Source: Denitrobaculum sp965225735 (GTDB taxonomy: Bacteria; Pseudomonadota; Alphaproteobacteria; Kiloniellales; Kiloniellaceae). From it: DNA of 64,000 nucleotides. Shown one piece after another: positions 25,162 to 34,262 of the stretch. The DNA is taken from contig CBDDBN010000006.1 in NCBI GenBank assembly GCA_965225735.1, forward strand, positions 1 through 64,000. Reading direction: 5' to 3'. The stretch's first letter is position 1. Every line of letters begins with the position of its first letter. The notes beneath the pieces were generated by a model. The model did not search any database. It worked only from the letters and a program-made list of their open reading frames with translations, and had not been told where the DNA came from. The translations under genes and the position numbers were made by a program.

Positions 25162-26096
25162 GCAAAGCCTGTTTGTTGCAGATGTCCGGCGTCGTCGTCG
25201 ATCTGATGTATCAGGTCGAAACAGTCCCCTTGGCCGGCGAAGAAGCCAAGGTTACCGGTTTTAGCATGGCACCCGGCGGCGGCTTCAACGCGATGATTGC
25301 CGCCAAGCGGAGTGGCATCGACGTGAGCTATGGCGGCCCGATCGGAACCGGGCCCTTTGCCGATCTCGTTCTGCAGGCCCTGAATGAAAATGAGATCCCG
25401 TTCCTGGGCGCACGAAACTCCGCATTGGATCAGGGCTGTTGCACGGTGCTGATCGATAACACCGGCGAGCGCACATTCATTACGAGCGATGGCGCCGAAG
25501 GAACCGCCTTTTCGGAAAACCTCGATCATATCTGTGCGGCGGACTACGACTGGTGCCTCTTGTCAGGTTATTCGCTGAACTATCCCCGCAGCCAGGCGCC
25601 GTTGACTGCCTGGTTAAAGCGCTTTTCCGGGCAGGAACGTTTGCTCTTCGACCCGTCGCCCGTGGTCGCGCAGCTGCAGCCTGAGGTCCTGGGCACAGCC
25701 TTGGCGGCCGCCCACTGGGTCAGCGCAAACGCCAAGGAAGCGGCGATCCTGACGGGCCAATCCGTCCCCCTTGAGGCGGCCCGGCATCTGGCATCCGCCC
25801 TCCCCGCCGACGGCGGCGCCATTGTACGGGACGGCGCGGCCGGATGTTACCTCGCGCAACGCGACACGCCCGCCATTCACATTCCGGGTATTCCAGTGCA
25901 ATCGGTTGATACCAATGGGGCGGGCGATGCCCATGTGGGCAGCTTCATTTCCCTCATGTCTGAGGGCAACGCCCCCAGCGACGCCGCAGCCTATGCCAAC
26001 GCAGCCGCTGCGCTTTCAACGACGCGCCGCGGTCCCTCGACAACACCTGAAAGATCGGAGGTCGAGGCGCTGTTGCACGCCCGGCTGACGGCCTGA
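25158..26096 (+). CDS. PfkB-family carbohydrate/nucleoside kinase
   Basis: 312 residues; ATG overlaps the previous stop (ATGA). Ribokinase fold: N-terminal SGVVVDLMYQVETVP, substrate-binding GGGFNAMIAAKRSG, and the C-terminal ATP/catalytic signature VDTNGAGDAHVGSFISLMSEG, whose Asp (G-A-G-D) is the catalytic base. It phosphorylates a sugar or nucleoside with ATP in the cytosol. With the upstream glycohydrolase it may phosphorylate the released ribose or ribosyl product. Confidence 0.88.
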   Translation: MSKACLLQMSGVVVDLMYQVETVPLAGEEAKVTGFSMAPGGGFNAMIAAKRSGIDVSYGGPIGTGPFADLVLQALNENEIPFLGARNSALDQGCCTVLIDNTGERTFITSDGAEGTAFSENLDHICAADYDWCLLSGYSLNYPRSQAPLTAWLKRFSGQERLLFDPSPVVAQLQPEVLGTALAAAHWVSANAKEAAILTGQSVPLEAARHLASALPADGGAIVRDGAAGCYLAQRDTPAIHIPGIPVQSVDTNGAGDAHVGSFISLMSEGNAPSDAAAYANAAAALSTTRRGPSTTPERSEVEALLHARLTA

Positions 26097-26132
26097 AATC
26101 AAGGAACAAGGGCTCAACAAGGAGGAAATAAT

Positions 26133-27179
26133 ATGAAACGCTTGAAAAGACTCGCACTCGGCGCCGCGCTGACAAGCCTGACGCTAAGCGCTGCCGCCCA
26201 GGCCGACGAAATACGCGTCTTGAACTGGAAAGGTTATGGCACCGATGCCGATTGGGCGGTCGCCGCCTTCACCGAGGCCACCGGCCATACGGTTGTGCAT
26301 GACTATTTCAATTCAGAGCAGGAAATGCTGACCAAGATGCGCACCAATCCCGGTGCGTACGATGTGGTTCTGATCAACGCGGCCTACACGGCGCAGGCGA
26401 AGGAAGAGGGCCTGATCGGCGAAATCGATACCTCGAAAATTGCTAACTTTGCCGATGTCGCGCCGAACATGGCGACCAACGAGGATCTGGTGCCGGGTGG
26501 AGCGGTTTACGGCGTGGCCTGGACCTGGGGACTGACCTCCTTCGCAGTCAGCACGGATGTTTTTTCGGACATCCCCACCTCGTTGGATGTGTTCTGGAAT
26601 GCAGAGTACAAGGGCAAGATCGGCTGGCGTGACGATCCCCTGGAATCGGTGCAGTTCGGCGCCCTCGCGACGGGGCAGGATATCAACGACATCAAAGACC
26701 TCGATGTCATCAAGGAGCGCCTGGAGAAGCTGCTGCCGCAGATCAACACTTTCTGGGGTTCGGAAGGCGACTGGAACCAGTTCATGGCGGCAGGCGATTT
26801 TGTCGCGGCCCCCTTCTGGTCCGGTTCGGCGTCGCGCTCGATCTCCAAAGGTCTGCCAGTCGCCTTCGTGGTGCCGGAAGAAGGTGCGATCGGGTGGCTC
26901 GACGGGCTTTCGATCCCCGCAACCTCCAAACATAAAGACGCAGCAGCGGCATTCATCAACTGGATGATCGACCCGGCGTTCTACGTGAAATGGGCGTCGG
27001 AAGGTGCGCCCGCATCGGCCAACGCCGCGGCGGCTGCCGCACTACCGGAAGACAGCTTCAATCGCAAAGTCCTGGGCGATCCAGAGGTTGTTGCTAGGGT
27101 TCAGTTTATGCGCCCGGTGTCGGAGGAAAACCGCAAAACCTATTTGGAATTGTGGCAGGAGCTCAAAGCGGCTCAATAG
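26133..27179 (+). CDS. ABC transporter substrate-binding protein, PotD/PotF-like
   Basis: 348 residues with a Sec signal peptide (LKRLALGAALTSLTLSAAAQADE). Mature part resembles spermidine/putrescine binding proteins of solute-binding family 1/8: IRVLNWKGYGTDADW, TGHTVVHDYFNSEQEMLTKMRTNPGAYDVVLIN, GVAWTWGLTSFAV and FINWMIDPAFYVKWASEGAPASANAAA. A very strong ribosome site (AAGGAGGA) precedes ATG at 26133, fitting the excess of binding protein needed. The usual polyamine pocket aspartates are not all evident, so the ligand may be something other than a polyamine. Confidence 0.88.
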   Translation: MKRLKRLALGAALTSLTLSAAAQADEIRVLNWKGYGTDADWAVAAFTEATGHTVVHDYFNSEQEMLTKMRTNPGAYDVVLINAAYTAQAKEEGLIGEIDTSKIANFADVAPNMATNEDLVPGGAVYGVAWTWGLTSFAVSTDVFSDIPTSLDVFWNAEYKGKIGWRDDPLESVQFGALATGQDINDIKDLDVIKERLEKLLPQINTFWGSEGDWNQFMAAGDFVAAPFWSGSASRSISKGLPVAFVVPEEGAIGWLDGLSIPATSKHKDAAAAFINWMIDPAFYVKWASEGAPASANAAAAAALPEDSFNRKVLGDPEVVARVQFMRPVSEENRKTYLELWQELKAAQ

Positions 27180-27209
27180 TCTGAAATCCTTGCGAAGAGA
27201 GCGGGCGAT

Positions 27210-28073
27210 ATGAGCAACCAGCGGAAAGGGAATGACATTCGGCAGATTTCCCTGCTGATTTCGCCCGCCTATCTTTGGCTGACGGTGGCCGTTTTTCTGC
27301 CGCTGTCAGCCATGCTGTACTTCAGCTTTTTGAGCGAGGCACCCTTCGGGGATCGCCAGTGGCACTTCACGCTTCAGAACTACGCAGATTTTTTTCAAAA
27401 ATCGCTCTATCCAACCCTGCTTTGGAAGTCCCTGAAGCTGGGTCTGACGGTGACCTTCTTCTGTGTTCTGATCGGCTTTCCCTGCGCCTATGTTCTGGCA
27501 AAGACGATCAAGGGACGCTCTCGCGAGGCTTTGTTCCTTCTGGTCATCCTGCCTTTCTGGAGCAACTCTCTGGTCCGGATCTTCTCCTGGGCGATCGTTC
27601 TGCGCGGTAACGGCGTGCTCGATGCGACGGCCAACGCGGTCCTGCCTTTCGATGTCTCGATCAACCTGATGTTCAGCTATCCGGCCATCGTCATCGGCCT
27701 GGTTCATTCCTACCTGCCGTATGTTATTCTGACCTCCTATCTGGCGCTCCAGGCGATTGACGACAACCTGATCGAAGCCGCCCGATCCCTTGGCGCGCCC
27801 CTGCGCACGATCCTCTGGCGGATCATACTGCCGCTCTCGGCGCCGGGACTGTTTGCCGGCGCGGTGCTGATCTTCGTGCCGGTCGTCGGCTCGTTCATGG
27901 AGCCGCGCATCCTGGGTGGGCGCAAGGGCACCTTTTACGGCACCGTCATAGAAGACCAGTTCACCGCCGTCTTCAACTGGCCCCTCGGTGCAGCGCTCTC
28001 CTTCATATTGCTTGCCGTCGTGCTGGTTATTCTGGCCAGCGCCAGCCCGATCCTGAAGAGGGCCGAAACATGA
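27210..28073 (+). CDS. ABC transporter permease, PotB-like
   Basis: 287 residues, six membrane helices. The inner-membrane permease coupling loop is EAARSLGAPLRTILWRIILPLSAPGLFAGAVLIFVP, matching the EAA motif. It begins 30 bases after the binding-protein stop and overlaps the second permease by 4 bases (ATGA). Together with the following permease it forms the heterodimeric channel. Confidence 0.88.
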   Translation: MSNQRKGNDIRQISLLISPAYLWLTVAVFLPLSAMLYFSFLSEAPFGDRQWHFTLQNYADFFQKSLYPTLLWKSLKLGLTVTFFCVLIGFPCAYVLAKTIKGRSREALFLLVILPFWSNSLVRIFSWAIVLRGNGVLDATANAVLPFDVSINLMFSYPAIVIGLVHSYLPYVILTSYLALQAIDDNLIEAARSLGAPLRTILWRIILPLSAPGLFAGAVLIFVPVVGSFMEPRILGGRKGTFYGTVIEDQFTAVFNWPLGAALSFILLAVVLVILASASPILKRAET

Positions 28074-28864
28074 CCCAGTTTCAGATCAGGATGCTGAACG
28101 GCTTCGGCCGGTTCTACCTCGGGCTGGTGCTGTTCTTCCTCTACGCCCCCATTCTGGTCATGGCGGCGATGTCCTTTAACGCCAGCGAGTTTTACCGGCT
28201 GCCCTTCGAGTTCTCGACGACCTGGTACGAGCAGCTCTGGACCAATCAGGAAATTCTGGATTCCGCCTGGCGCTCGGTCTGGATAGCCATCACGACGACC
28301 GTGATCGCGACGGCCCTGGGCACGGCGGCCTCCATCGCGCTCTTCCGCTATAACTTTCCGGGCAAGAAATTCCTGCAGGTTATGCTGTTTCCACCGATCG
28401 CCATTCCCTGGCTGATCACCGGGACGGCGATGCTGATTTTCTTTTTCAGTGTGGGTCTGGGCAGAGGTTCGGTTTCAGTGATCATCGGCCACGTCGCCCT
28501 CGCCCTGCCTTACGTCATTGTCGTTGTTACTGCGCGCCTGAAAACCTTTGACCCGACGCTGGAAGAGGCGGCCCGGTCGTTGGGCGCGAACAGTTGGGAG
28601 GTCACACGCTACGTGACGCTGCCCTGGATTGCCTCGGGCATCATTGCCGGCGCGCTCTTCGCCTTCGCCGTCTCTTTCGACCAGTTCGTCGTGTCCTACT
28701 TCCTGGCCGAGCCGGGGGACTCGACTTTGCCGGTAATTATTTACACGGCCATCCGTAAAGGCTTCACGCCGGAGATCAACGCGATCTCGACGATCATCAT
28801 CACGGTGTCGATGCTTCTTATGCTGATCGCAGCCAAGTACTCACGATTCGGAGGCGAAAGATAG
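28070..28864 (+). CDS. ABC transporter permease, PotC-like
   Basis: 264 residues, six hydrophobic segments, beginning MTQFQIRMLNGFGRFYLGLVLFFLYAPILVM. EAA coupling loop: EEAARSLGANSWEVTRYVTLPWIASGIIAGALFAFAVSFDQFVVSYFL. Partner of the preceding PotB-like permease; its stop overlaps the GTG start of the ATPase gene. Confidence 0.88.
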   Translation: MTQFQIRMLNGFGRFYLGLVLFFLYAPILVMAAMSFNASEFYRLPFEFSTTWYEQLWTNQEILDSAWRSVWIAITTTVIATALGTAASIALFRYNFPGKKFLQVMLFPPIAIPWLITGTAMLIFFFSVGLGRGSVSVIIGHVALALPYVIVVVTARLKTFDPTLEEAARSLGANSWEVTRYVTLPWIASGIIAGALFAFAVSFDQFVVSYFLAEPGDSTLPVIIYTAIRKGFTPEINAISTIIITVSMLLMLIAAKYSRFGGER

Positions 28865-29925
28865 TGGCCAAAGTAGAAATCCGGAACATCACGAAATCCT
28901 ACGGTCCTCTGAAAGCGCTGGACGACGTCACGATTTCCTTTGCCGACGGCGGCTTCTTCGGGCTGCTCGGGCCTTCGGGCAGCGGCAAGACGACCCTTTT
29001 GCGCTCCATCGCCGGCTTCGTGTTTCCCGATAGCGGCAGCATCCGGATCGGCGATACCTCTGTGGAGCAGATCCCCGTGGAGAAGCGCGAGATCGGGATG
29101 ATGTTTCAGAACTATGCGCTGTTCCCCAACATGACGGTGGCGGACAACATCGGCTTCGGCCTGCGGGTCCGGAAACAGCCCTCGACCGAGGAAAAACGGA
29201 AAGTTGGTGAAGCCCTCGAACTGGTCCAATTGGGACACCTGGGGCACAGACGGCCGCATGAACTCTCCGGCGGTCAGCGTCAGCGTGTCGCCCTGGCCCG
29301 CGCCATCGTAACCAACCCGCGGGTTCTGCTGCTCGACGAACCGCTCAGCGCGCTCGACAAAGCCCTGCGCATCGACATGCAGATCGAACTGAAACGCATT
29401 CAGCGGGAAATCGGCATCACCACGATCTTTGTCACCCACGATCAGGAAGAAGCCCTGACCCTGAGCGACGAGATCGGTATCCTGAAAAACGGCCGGATGA
29501 TCCGCGCTGGCGCTCCGCGGGAGGTTTACAACAACCCGGGTGACGCCTTCACCGCGCGGTTTCTGGGCGAAGCCAACATTTTCGACGGCGCGCCGGACAG
29601 CGCCGGTCTGCGCCTGAAAGACGGGACTATGCTCGCCTTGCCCGCAGCCACAGCCCGAACCGGCACCGTTGCCGTCCGTCCGGAAAACATTTCAATCACG
29701 ACTGCAAAAGATACCGCCCCTGGCCAGAACCAGATTCAGGCGGTCCTGCGCCAACGGATTTTCGCGGGCGCCATGGCGACCTGTGTCTTGGATTGGCAAG
29801 GCCAAGCTCTGAAGGTCGTGGCGCGGGATCAGGAATGGACCGACATTCCCGAAAGCGGTCCTGTCTGGCTGAGATGGTCCCCAGAGAAGACGGTCCCGAT
29901 TTCAGGTTCCGGGGAGCCTGAGTGA
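28864..29925 (+). CDS. ABC transporter ATP-binding protein, PotA-like
   Basis: 353 residues from GTG at 28864, overlapping the permease stop by one base. Walker A GPSGSGKTTLL, Q-loop MFQNYALFPNMT, signature LSGGQRQRVALARA, Walker B VLLLDEPLSALD and the switch His in FVTHDQEEALTLSD. The C-terminal 100 residues form the TOBE domain (VRPENISI, NQIQAVLRQRIFAGAMATCVL) typical of PotA/FbpC. It energises uptake through the two permeases. Last gene of the regulator-glycohydrolase-kinase-importer operon. Confidence 0.9.
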   Translation: MAKVEIRNITKSYGPLKALDDVTISFADGGFFGLLGPSGSGKTTLLRSIAGFVFPDSGSIRIGDTSVEQIPVEKREIGMMFQNYALFPNMTVADNIGFGLRVRKQPSTEEKRKVGEALELVQLGHLGHRRPHELSGGQRQRVALARAIVTNPRVLLLDEPLSALDKALRIDMQIELKRIQREIGITTIFVTHDQEEALTLSDEIGILKNGRMIRAGAPREVYNNPGDAFTARFLGEANIFDGAPDSAGLRLKDGTMLALPAATARTGTVAVRPENISITTAKDTAPGQNQIQAVLRQRIFAGAMATCVLDWQGQALKVVARDQEWTDIPESGPVWLRWSPEKTVPISGSGEPE

Positions 29926-30104
29926 GCGTGGCAAACTGCCGCTTCCCGCCCGGCTCTGCCACCGACCAGGCAGTGTCGAACGCCTGAAAACACTTAAGGG
30001 CGCCAACGGCCTTTCTTCAATTCGACCGCAACAATCGGATGGCGGGCGGCGCGAGCTGCCGCGTAGCCTCTGCCTCTGACGCACAAGGTTGGAGGAGCGC
30101 CCCT

Positions 30105-31340
30105 ATGACTGTGGTCGGCCGTTTGACGCTGGCTGCCTATGGCATGCATATCGCCGACCAGGTCGCGCTGGTCGCGGTTCCGCTGGTCGCCGCACTGGTC
30201 TTCGAGGCCGCGCCGGAGACCATCGGGTTTTTGGTGGCCTGTCAGGCTATGGCGCATCTGGTAATCTCTATTCCCTCGGGCATTCTGGTGGATCGCTTTC
30301 CGCTGCGCGGGGTCACACTGGGCGCAACGATCCTTTCAGTGATTGGGTTTCTCGGCGTTACGCTCAGCCTATACATCGTCCACCTGCCGCTCTTTGCCGC
30401 CACGGTGTTGCTGGGCGGCTGTGGCATCGTTCTCTTTGTCCTGGCCATCCTCTCCATCATCCCGATGGTGGTGGAAACCCGCGCACTTGCCCCGGCCAAC
30501 GCCCGGATCGAAATCCCGCGCGCGGCCGCGTCCTTCGCCGTGCCGCTCGCCGTCGGCGTCCTCTTGGACGCGGACTCTGCAACGCTGATTTTCCTCTTTG
30601 CGACGCTCTGCGCGTTGGGCGCTTTCCTCGCCATCCTTCGCCTGCCGACTCTGCCCGCATCGCCGAGACGGCAAGCACCGCTGGTGACGGAAATCCTGGA
30701 GGGCGGCGAGATGGTGCTCCGGCATCCGCTGCTGCGCCCCATTGCCGCCTGCGCCATCTTCTGGAATCTGGCCTTCGCGGCCCTGCTGGTCGTGATGGTT
30801 CCTCTATTGCTGGAATTCTACCGGACCGACGCCGGTATCTTCGGGGTCGCCCTTTCCGCCTTCGGCGGCGCGGCCATTGCCGGATCCTGGCTGTCGGGCC
30901 GCTTCTCCCGGCGGATCTCGCCGAACGTCATCTTGCTGTTCGGGCCAGGCAGTTCGGTGCTGGCGATCCTCGCTTTGCTCGCCATCCCGGCGTCAGGCCC
31001 CGTCGAAGCGATCTATTCCTGTTTCTTCTTGCTGGGCTTCGGGCCGGCCATGTGGCTGATCGCGCAAAACTCCATCCGGCAGATGGTGACGCCGCCGCGG
31101 ATGCTGGGCCGTGTCAACGCCGTGATCCAGACCGCGATCTACGGCGTGCGCCCGCTCGGCGCCCTGCTCGGCGGCGCAATCGTGGGCGCTGCGTCACCGC
31201 ACGCGGGGGTCGTCTTCGTAGCGCTCGCCTTCGGGGCGTCACTGGCTACGGCCTTTTTCAGTCAGCTGCGATCAGTACGGCGCTATGCAGATCTGCACCC
31301 AGAAGCGAACATCAGACGGGATTCTCTGCTGGTCAGATAG
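30105..31340 (+). CDS. MFS transporter
   Basis: About 411 residues from ATG at 30105 (MTVVGRLTLAAYGMHIADQVALVAVPL), preceded by GGAGGA at good distance. Twelve hydrophobic segments with an inner loop after helix 2 (SIPSGILVDRFPLRGVTLG) carrying the MFS A-like motif, and a long central loop (PTLPASPRRQAPLVTEILEGGEMVLRHPLLR). It resembles the multidrug/3-TMS-plus enterobactin-exporter-type MFS proteins. Substrate unknown. It is followed after 56 bases by an SDR and a cupin gene that may be co-transcribed. Confidence 0.82.
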   Translation: MTVVGRLTLAAYGMHIADQVALVAVPLVAALVFEAAPETIGFLVACQAMAHLVISIPSGILVDRFPLRGVTLGATILSVIGFLGVTLSLYIVHLPLFAATVLLGGCGIVLFVLAILSIIPMVVETRALAPANARIEIPRAAASFAVPLAVGVLLDADSATLIFLFATLCALGAFLAILRLPTLPASPRRQAPLVTEILEGGEMVLRHPLLRPIAACAIFWNLAFAALLVVMVPLLLEFYRTDAGIFGVALSAFGGAAIAGSWLSGRFSRRISPNVILLFGPGSSVLAILALLAIPASGPVEAIYSCFFLLGFGPAMWLIAQNSIRQMVTPPRMLGRVNAVIQTAIYGVRPLGALLGGAIVGAASPHAGVVFVALAFGASLATAFFSQLRSVRRYADLHPEANIRRDSLLVR

Positions 31341-31396
31341 CACCAGCCGCCACACACTAGGCGCGAGGCAGTCTTTGGAACGGAACAGGCGGCGAG

Positions 31397-32113
31397 ATGA
31401 AGAAGGCAGTTGTGATCGGCGGCACCAGCGGCATCGGTGCCGGAATCTGCGAGGTGCTAGCGGACACGGGCTGGTCGGTCGTAACGACCGGGGTCACGCA
31501 GCAGGAAGTTGACCACTTTCTTGAGTCGCGCGACGGCGCGCGCCCGTCGGTCTCTGCTGAGCCGCTCGACGTCACGAAGGATACGGCCGTAAAGGCGTTC
31601 TTCGCCGGGCTGCCGCAACTAGACGGCCTGGTGAACTGCGCCGGAATTTTGCGGCGCGGCGAGGAGTACGACATCGAGGTCTTTCAACAGGTCATCGACG
31701 TCAACCTGACTGGCACCATGCGCTGCTGCCTGGCTGCTCGCCCTCTCCTGAGCACCGCCAAGGGCGCCATCGTCAACACCGCCTCCATGCTGAGTTTCTT
31801 CGGCGGCCCGCTGGTCCCGGCCTACTCGGCCTCCAAGGGCGGGGTCGCGCAGTTGACCAAAGCGCTCGCCGCCGCCTGGGCCGAGGAAGGCATCCGCGTC
31901 AACGCCATTGCGCCGGGTTGGATCGAGACCGAGATGACCGCGCCGCTGCGCGGCAACCCGGAACGCAGCGACGCGATCCTGTCGCGTACGCCCATGGGCC
32001 GCTGGGGCGCGCCGAAAGAGGTTGGAGCCCTCGCCGCCTGGCTCTTATCATCCGAGGCGAGTTTCGTGACCGGCAGTGTGATGCCGGTGGACGGCGGCTA
32101 CGCCGCGATGTGA
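31397..32113 (+). CDS. Short-chain dehydrogenase/reductase (SDR)
   Basis: 238 residues, classic SDR. Cofactor-binding GGTSGIGAGIC at residues 8-18, NCAG at 75-78, catalytic Ser in NTASMLSFFGG, Tyr and Lys in PAYSASKGGVAQL and the C-terminal GSVMPVDGGYAAM. Absence of a basic residue right after the first strand leaves NAD/NADP preference open. It oxidises or reduces an alcohol/ketone; with the cupin dioxygenase-like protein next door it may belong to an aromatic or keto-acid catabolic pathway. Confidence 0.88.
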   Translation: MKKAVVIGGTSGIGAGICEVLADTGWSVVTTGVTQQEVDHFLESRDGARPSVSAEPLDVTKDTAVKAFFAGLPQLDGLVNCAGILRRGEEYDIEVFQQVIDVNLTGTMRCCLAARPLLSTAKGAIVNTASMLSFFGGPLVPAYSASKGGVAQLTKALAAAWAEEGIRVNAIAPGWIETEMTAPLRGNPERSDAILSRTPMGRWGAPKEVGALAAWLLSSEASFVTGSVMPVDGGYAAM

Positions 32114-32146
32114 TTGTAAACGATGTGACCTAGACGAGGCCCCAAT

Positions 32147-32674
32147 ATGCCGCTGAACGCAGCCGATAACGACCCCATGACACCCTACCAACTGCCCTTC
32201 CCCAAGGATGCGCAGGCGGAAATCGTGGTGCCGAAGGCGATCCCCGAGGACGAACGCCTCTGGGTGCCGCAGGCCGAGAACGTGGACTTCCGTCCGCTCT
32301 GTCTTAATCGCTCACAGGGTTATTGGATGAACCTGTTGCGGGTGCGCAAGGCCGGTGTCCTCTCCCGCCACCGCCATCCACAAGGTGTGCACGGCTTCGT
32401 ACTCAAGGGCCGTTGGTATTATCTAGAGCACGATTGGGTCGCGGAGGAAGGCGGTTACGTCTACGAGCCGCCAGGGGAGACCCATACACTGGTGGTGCCG
32501 GACGATGTCGAGGAGATGATCACCTATTTCCAGGTCAATGGTGTCATGTGTTACGTCGATCCCTACGGCAAACAATTGGGCTACGAAGACGTCTTCACCA
32601 AGATCGAGCTCTGCCGCAAACACTACGCGGAGGTCGGCCTGGGTGAGGACTTCGTGGACCAGTTCATCCGCTAA
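32147..32674 (+). CDS. Cupin protein of the 2,4'-dihydroxyacetophenone dioxygenase family
   Basis: 175 residues. The cupin core is WMNLLRVRKAGVLSRHRHPQGVHGFVLKGRWYYLEHDWVAEEGGYVYEPPGETHTLVV: metal ligands are the histidines of RHRHPQ, the Glu-replacing region and the His of GETHTL. Known members cleave the side chain of dihydroxyacetophenone or related aromatic ketones using iron. An in-frame ATG at 32177 is a possible later start. It follows the SDR by 33 bases on the same strand. Confidence 0.78.
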   Translation: MPLNAADNDPMTPYQLPFPKDAQAEIVVPKAIPEDERLWVPQAENVDFRPLCLNRSQGYWMNLLRVRKAGVLSRHRHPQGVHGFVLKGRWYYLEHDWVAEEGGYVYEPPGETHTLVVPDDVEEMITYFQVNGVMCYVDPYGKQLGYEDVFTKIELCRKHYAEVGLGEDFVDQFIR

Positions 32675-32707
32675 GGTCTTTGCCGCGGCACGACTGGTTC
32701 CCTATGG

Positions 32708-34138
32708 CTAACCCATCCGCTGCCACAGCGGGTCGCACATGCGACCGACGCGCTGTTCCACGGCGATCATGGCATCGACGACTGTGTCCTCACGCCAGCG
32801 CTGGCCGACAATCTGCACGCCAATCGGCTGCGGACCTTGCGGCAGCTCGGAAAGCCGGGCCGGGACGTTACCCGCTGGCAGACCCATGAAGTTCATTGAA
32901 TAGGAATAGAGGGCCGAACCCAGGGCTTCGCGCACACCATCGGCCCCCTCGCTGTCGCGGTCCGGGCTGAAAAAGGGCTGCGGCAGGAAGGGGGTGAGTA
33001 CCAGCGGATAGCGCTCCATAAAGCGCATCCATTCGCGGGTATAGTAAGTTCGGCGTGCCAACACCGCCAGGAAGTCATCGCTCTCGAAGGGCGGAAACTG
33101 CCGGTAATATTCATCGAAGATGGCCTTGATCACGGGCGAGCCATGGGCGCGGATGTCCGGCTCCATCAACACCGATACTTCCGACATCAGCGCGCGGTAA
33201 CCATCCAACGCGCAGTCGCGCAGCAGCGGCGGCTCGATTTCCTCGACGCTGTAACCCGCGTCTTCCAGGGCATCACGGGCAGTATCGAGGGCCGCCGACA
33301 CCTCGGGGTGCAGATCGAACTCGAAAGTGTTTTTTGTGAATGCAACGCGGATTGGCGCGGCAAGCGGCGCACCGCGCCAGGGCAGCGGCGCATGAAAAGG
33401 ATCGCGAACATCGGCCTGGATGAGCGGCGGCATGCCCAGGTGGAGGTCGGCGGCAGAGCGGGCGATCAGTCCTTGAACCGACATGGCCTGCGCAAGCATC
33501 CCACGTTCCGCCTTCTGGCTGGGATTCCAGGCGGGTACGCGGCCCATTCCTGGCTTGACCGTGACCGCGCCGTTGGCCGCCGCCGGGAAGCGGAGCGAAC
33601 CACCGATGTCGTTGCCGTGCGCCAGCGCGCCGATCCCAGCCATCACAGCCGAGCCCGCGCCACCAGAGGAGCCGCCCGCCGAAACGTGTCGGCCCCAAGG
33701 GTTGTGCGTGCGGCCATAGAGCGGATTGTCGGTATCGGCCCGGAAGGAGAATTCCGGCGTGTTGGTGCGCCCGATCACCACTGCACCCGCCTTTAGCAGG
33801 TTGGCCACGAGCGGCGCATCTTCTTCCGCGACAAAATCTTTGAAGGCCGGAACGCCGTTGGTCGTCGCTTGGCCCGCCTGATCCACATTGACCTTGATAG
33901 TGACCGGAAGGCCGTGCAGGGGGCCGGGCTCTTCCCCCGCGGCCCGTGCCTGATCCAGCGCGCGCGCCCGCTCCCGTGCCGCCTCGCTCAACTCCTCGAC
34001 AATGGCATTGAGGCCAGGATTGACCGCCTCCATGCGCCCGATCGCCGCTTCGGTGGCCGCTTCGGCGCTGATGTTCCCGGCACGCGTTTGCGCTACCAGT
34101 TCCATGGCGCTCAGGCGCCAGATCGATTCCTTGTCCAT
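32708..34138 (-). CDS. Amidase (amidase-signature family)
   Basis: 476 residues, usual length. The Ser-cisSer-Lys triad is present: Lys82 in LPVTIKVNVDQ, the cis-Ser in SAGGSSGGAGSAVMAG (157/158) and nucleophile Ser181 in GNDIGGSLRFPAAANG. It hydrolyses a carboxamide in the cytosol; family members act on indole acetamide, nicotinamide-like or acylamide substrates, and nothing here narrows that. Stand-alone, convergent with the cupin gene. Confidence 0.88.
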   Translation of the reverse strand: MDKESIWRLSAMELVAQTRAGNISAEAATEAAIGRMEAVNPGLNAIVEELSEAARERARALDQARAAGEEPGPLHGLPVTIKVNVDQAGQATTNGVPAFKDFVAEEDAPLVANLLKAGAVVIGRTNTPEFSFRADTDNPLYGRTHNPWGRHVSAGGSSGGAGSAVMAGIGALAHGNDIGGSLRFPAAANGAVTVKPGMGRVPAWNPSQKAERGMLAQAMSVQGLIARSAADLHLGMPPLIQADVRDPFHAPLPWRGAPLAAPIRVAFTKNTFEFDLHPEVSAALDTARDALEDAGYSVEEIEPPLLRDCALDGYRALMSEVSVLMEPDIRAHGSPVIKAIFDEYYRQFPPFESDDFLAVLARRTYYTREWMRFMERYPLVLTPFLPQPFFSPDRDSEGADGVREALGSALYSYSMNFMGLPAGNVPARLSELPQGPQPIGVQIVGQRWREDTVVDAMIAVEQRVGRMCDPLWQRMG

Positions 34139-34262
34139 GCGCGGAGCCTAGAGCAATCCGAAGCATTGCGGAAGCGCCCGGCAAATAGCGGGGGCCTTGG
34201 ATCACAGTTAGGAACAATCCTCGGCATGTGTAGACTGAGCGCAGGCCGCAGTGGCATTTTCG

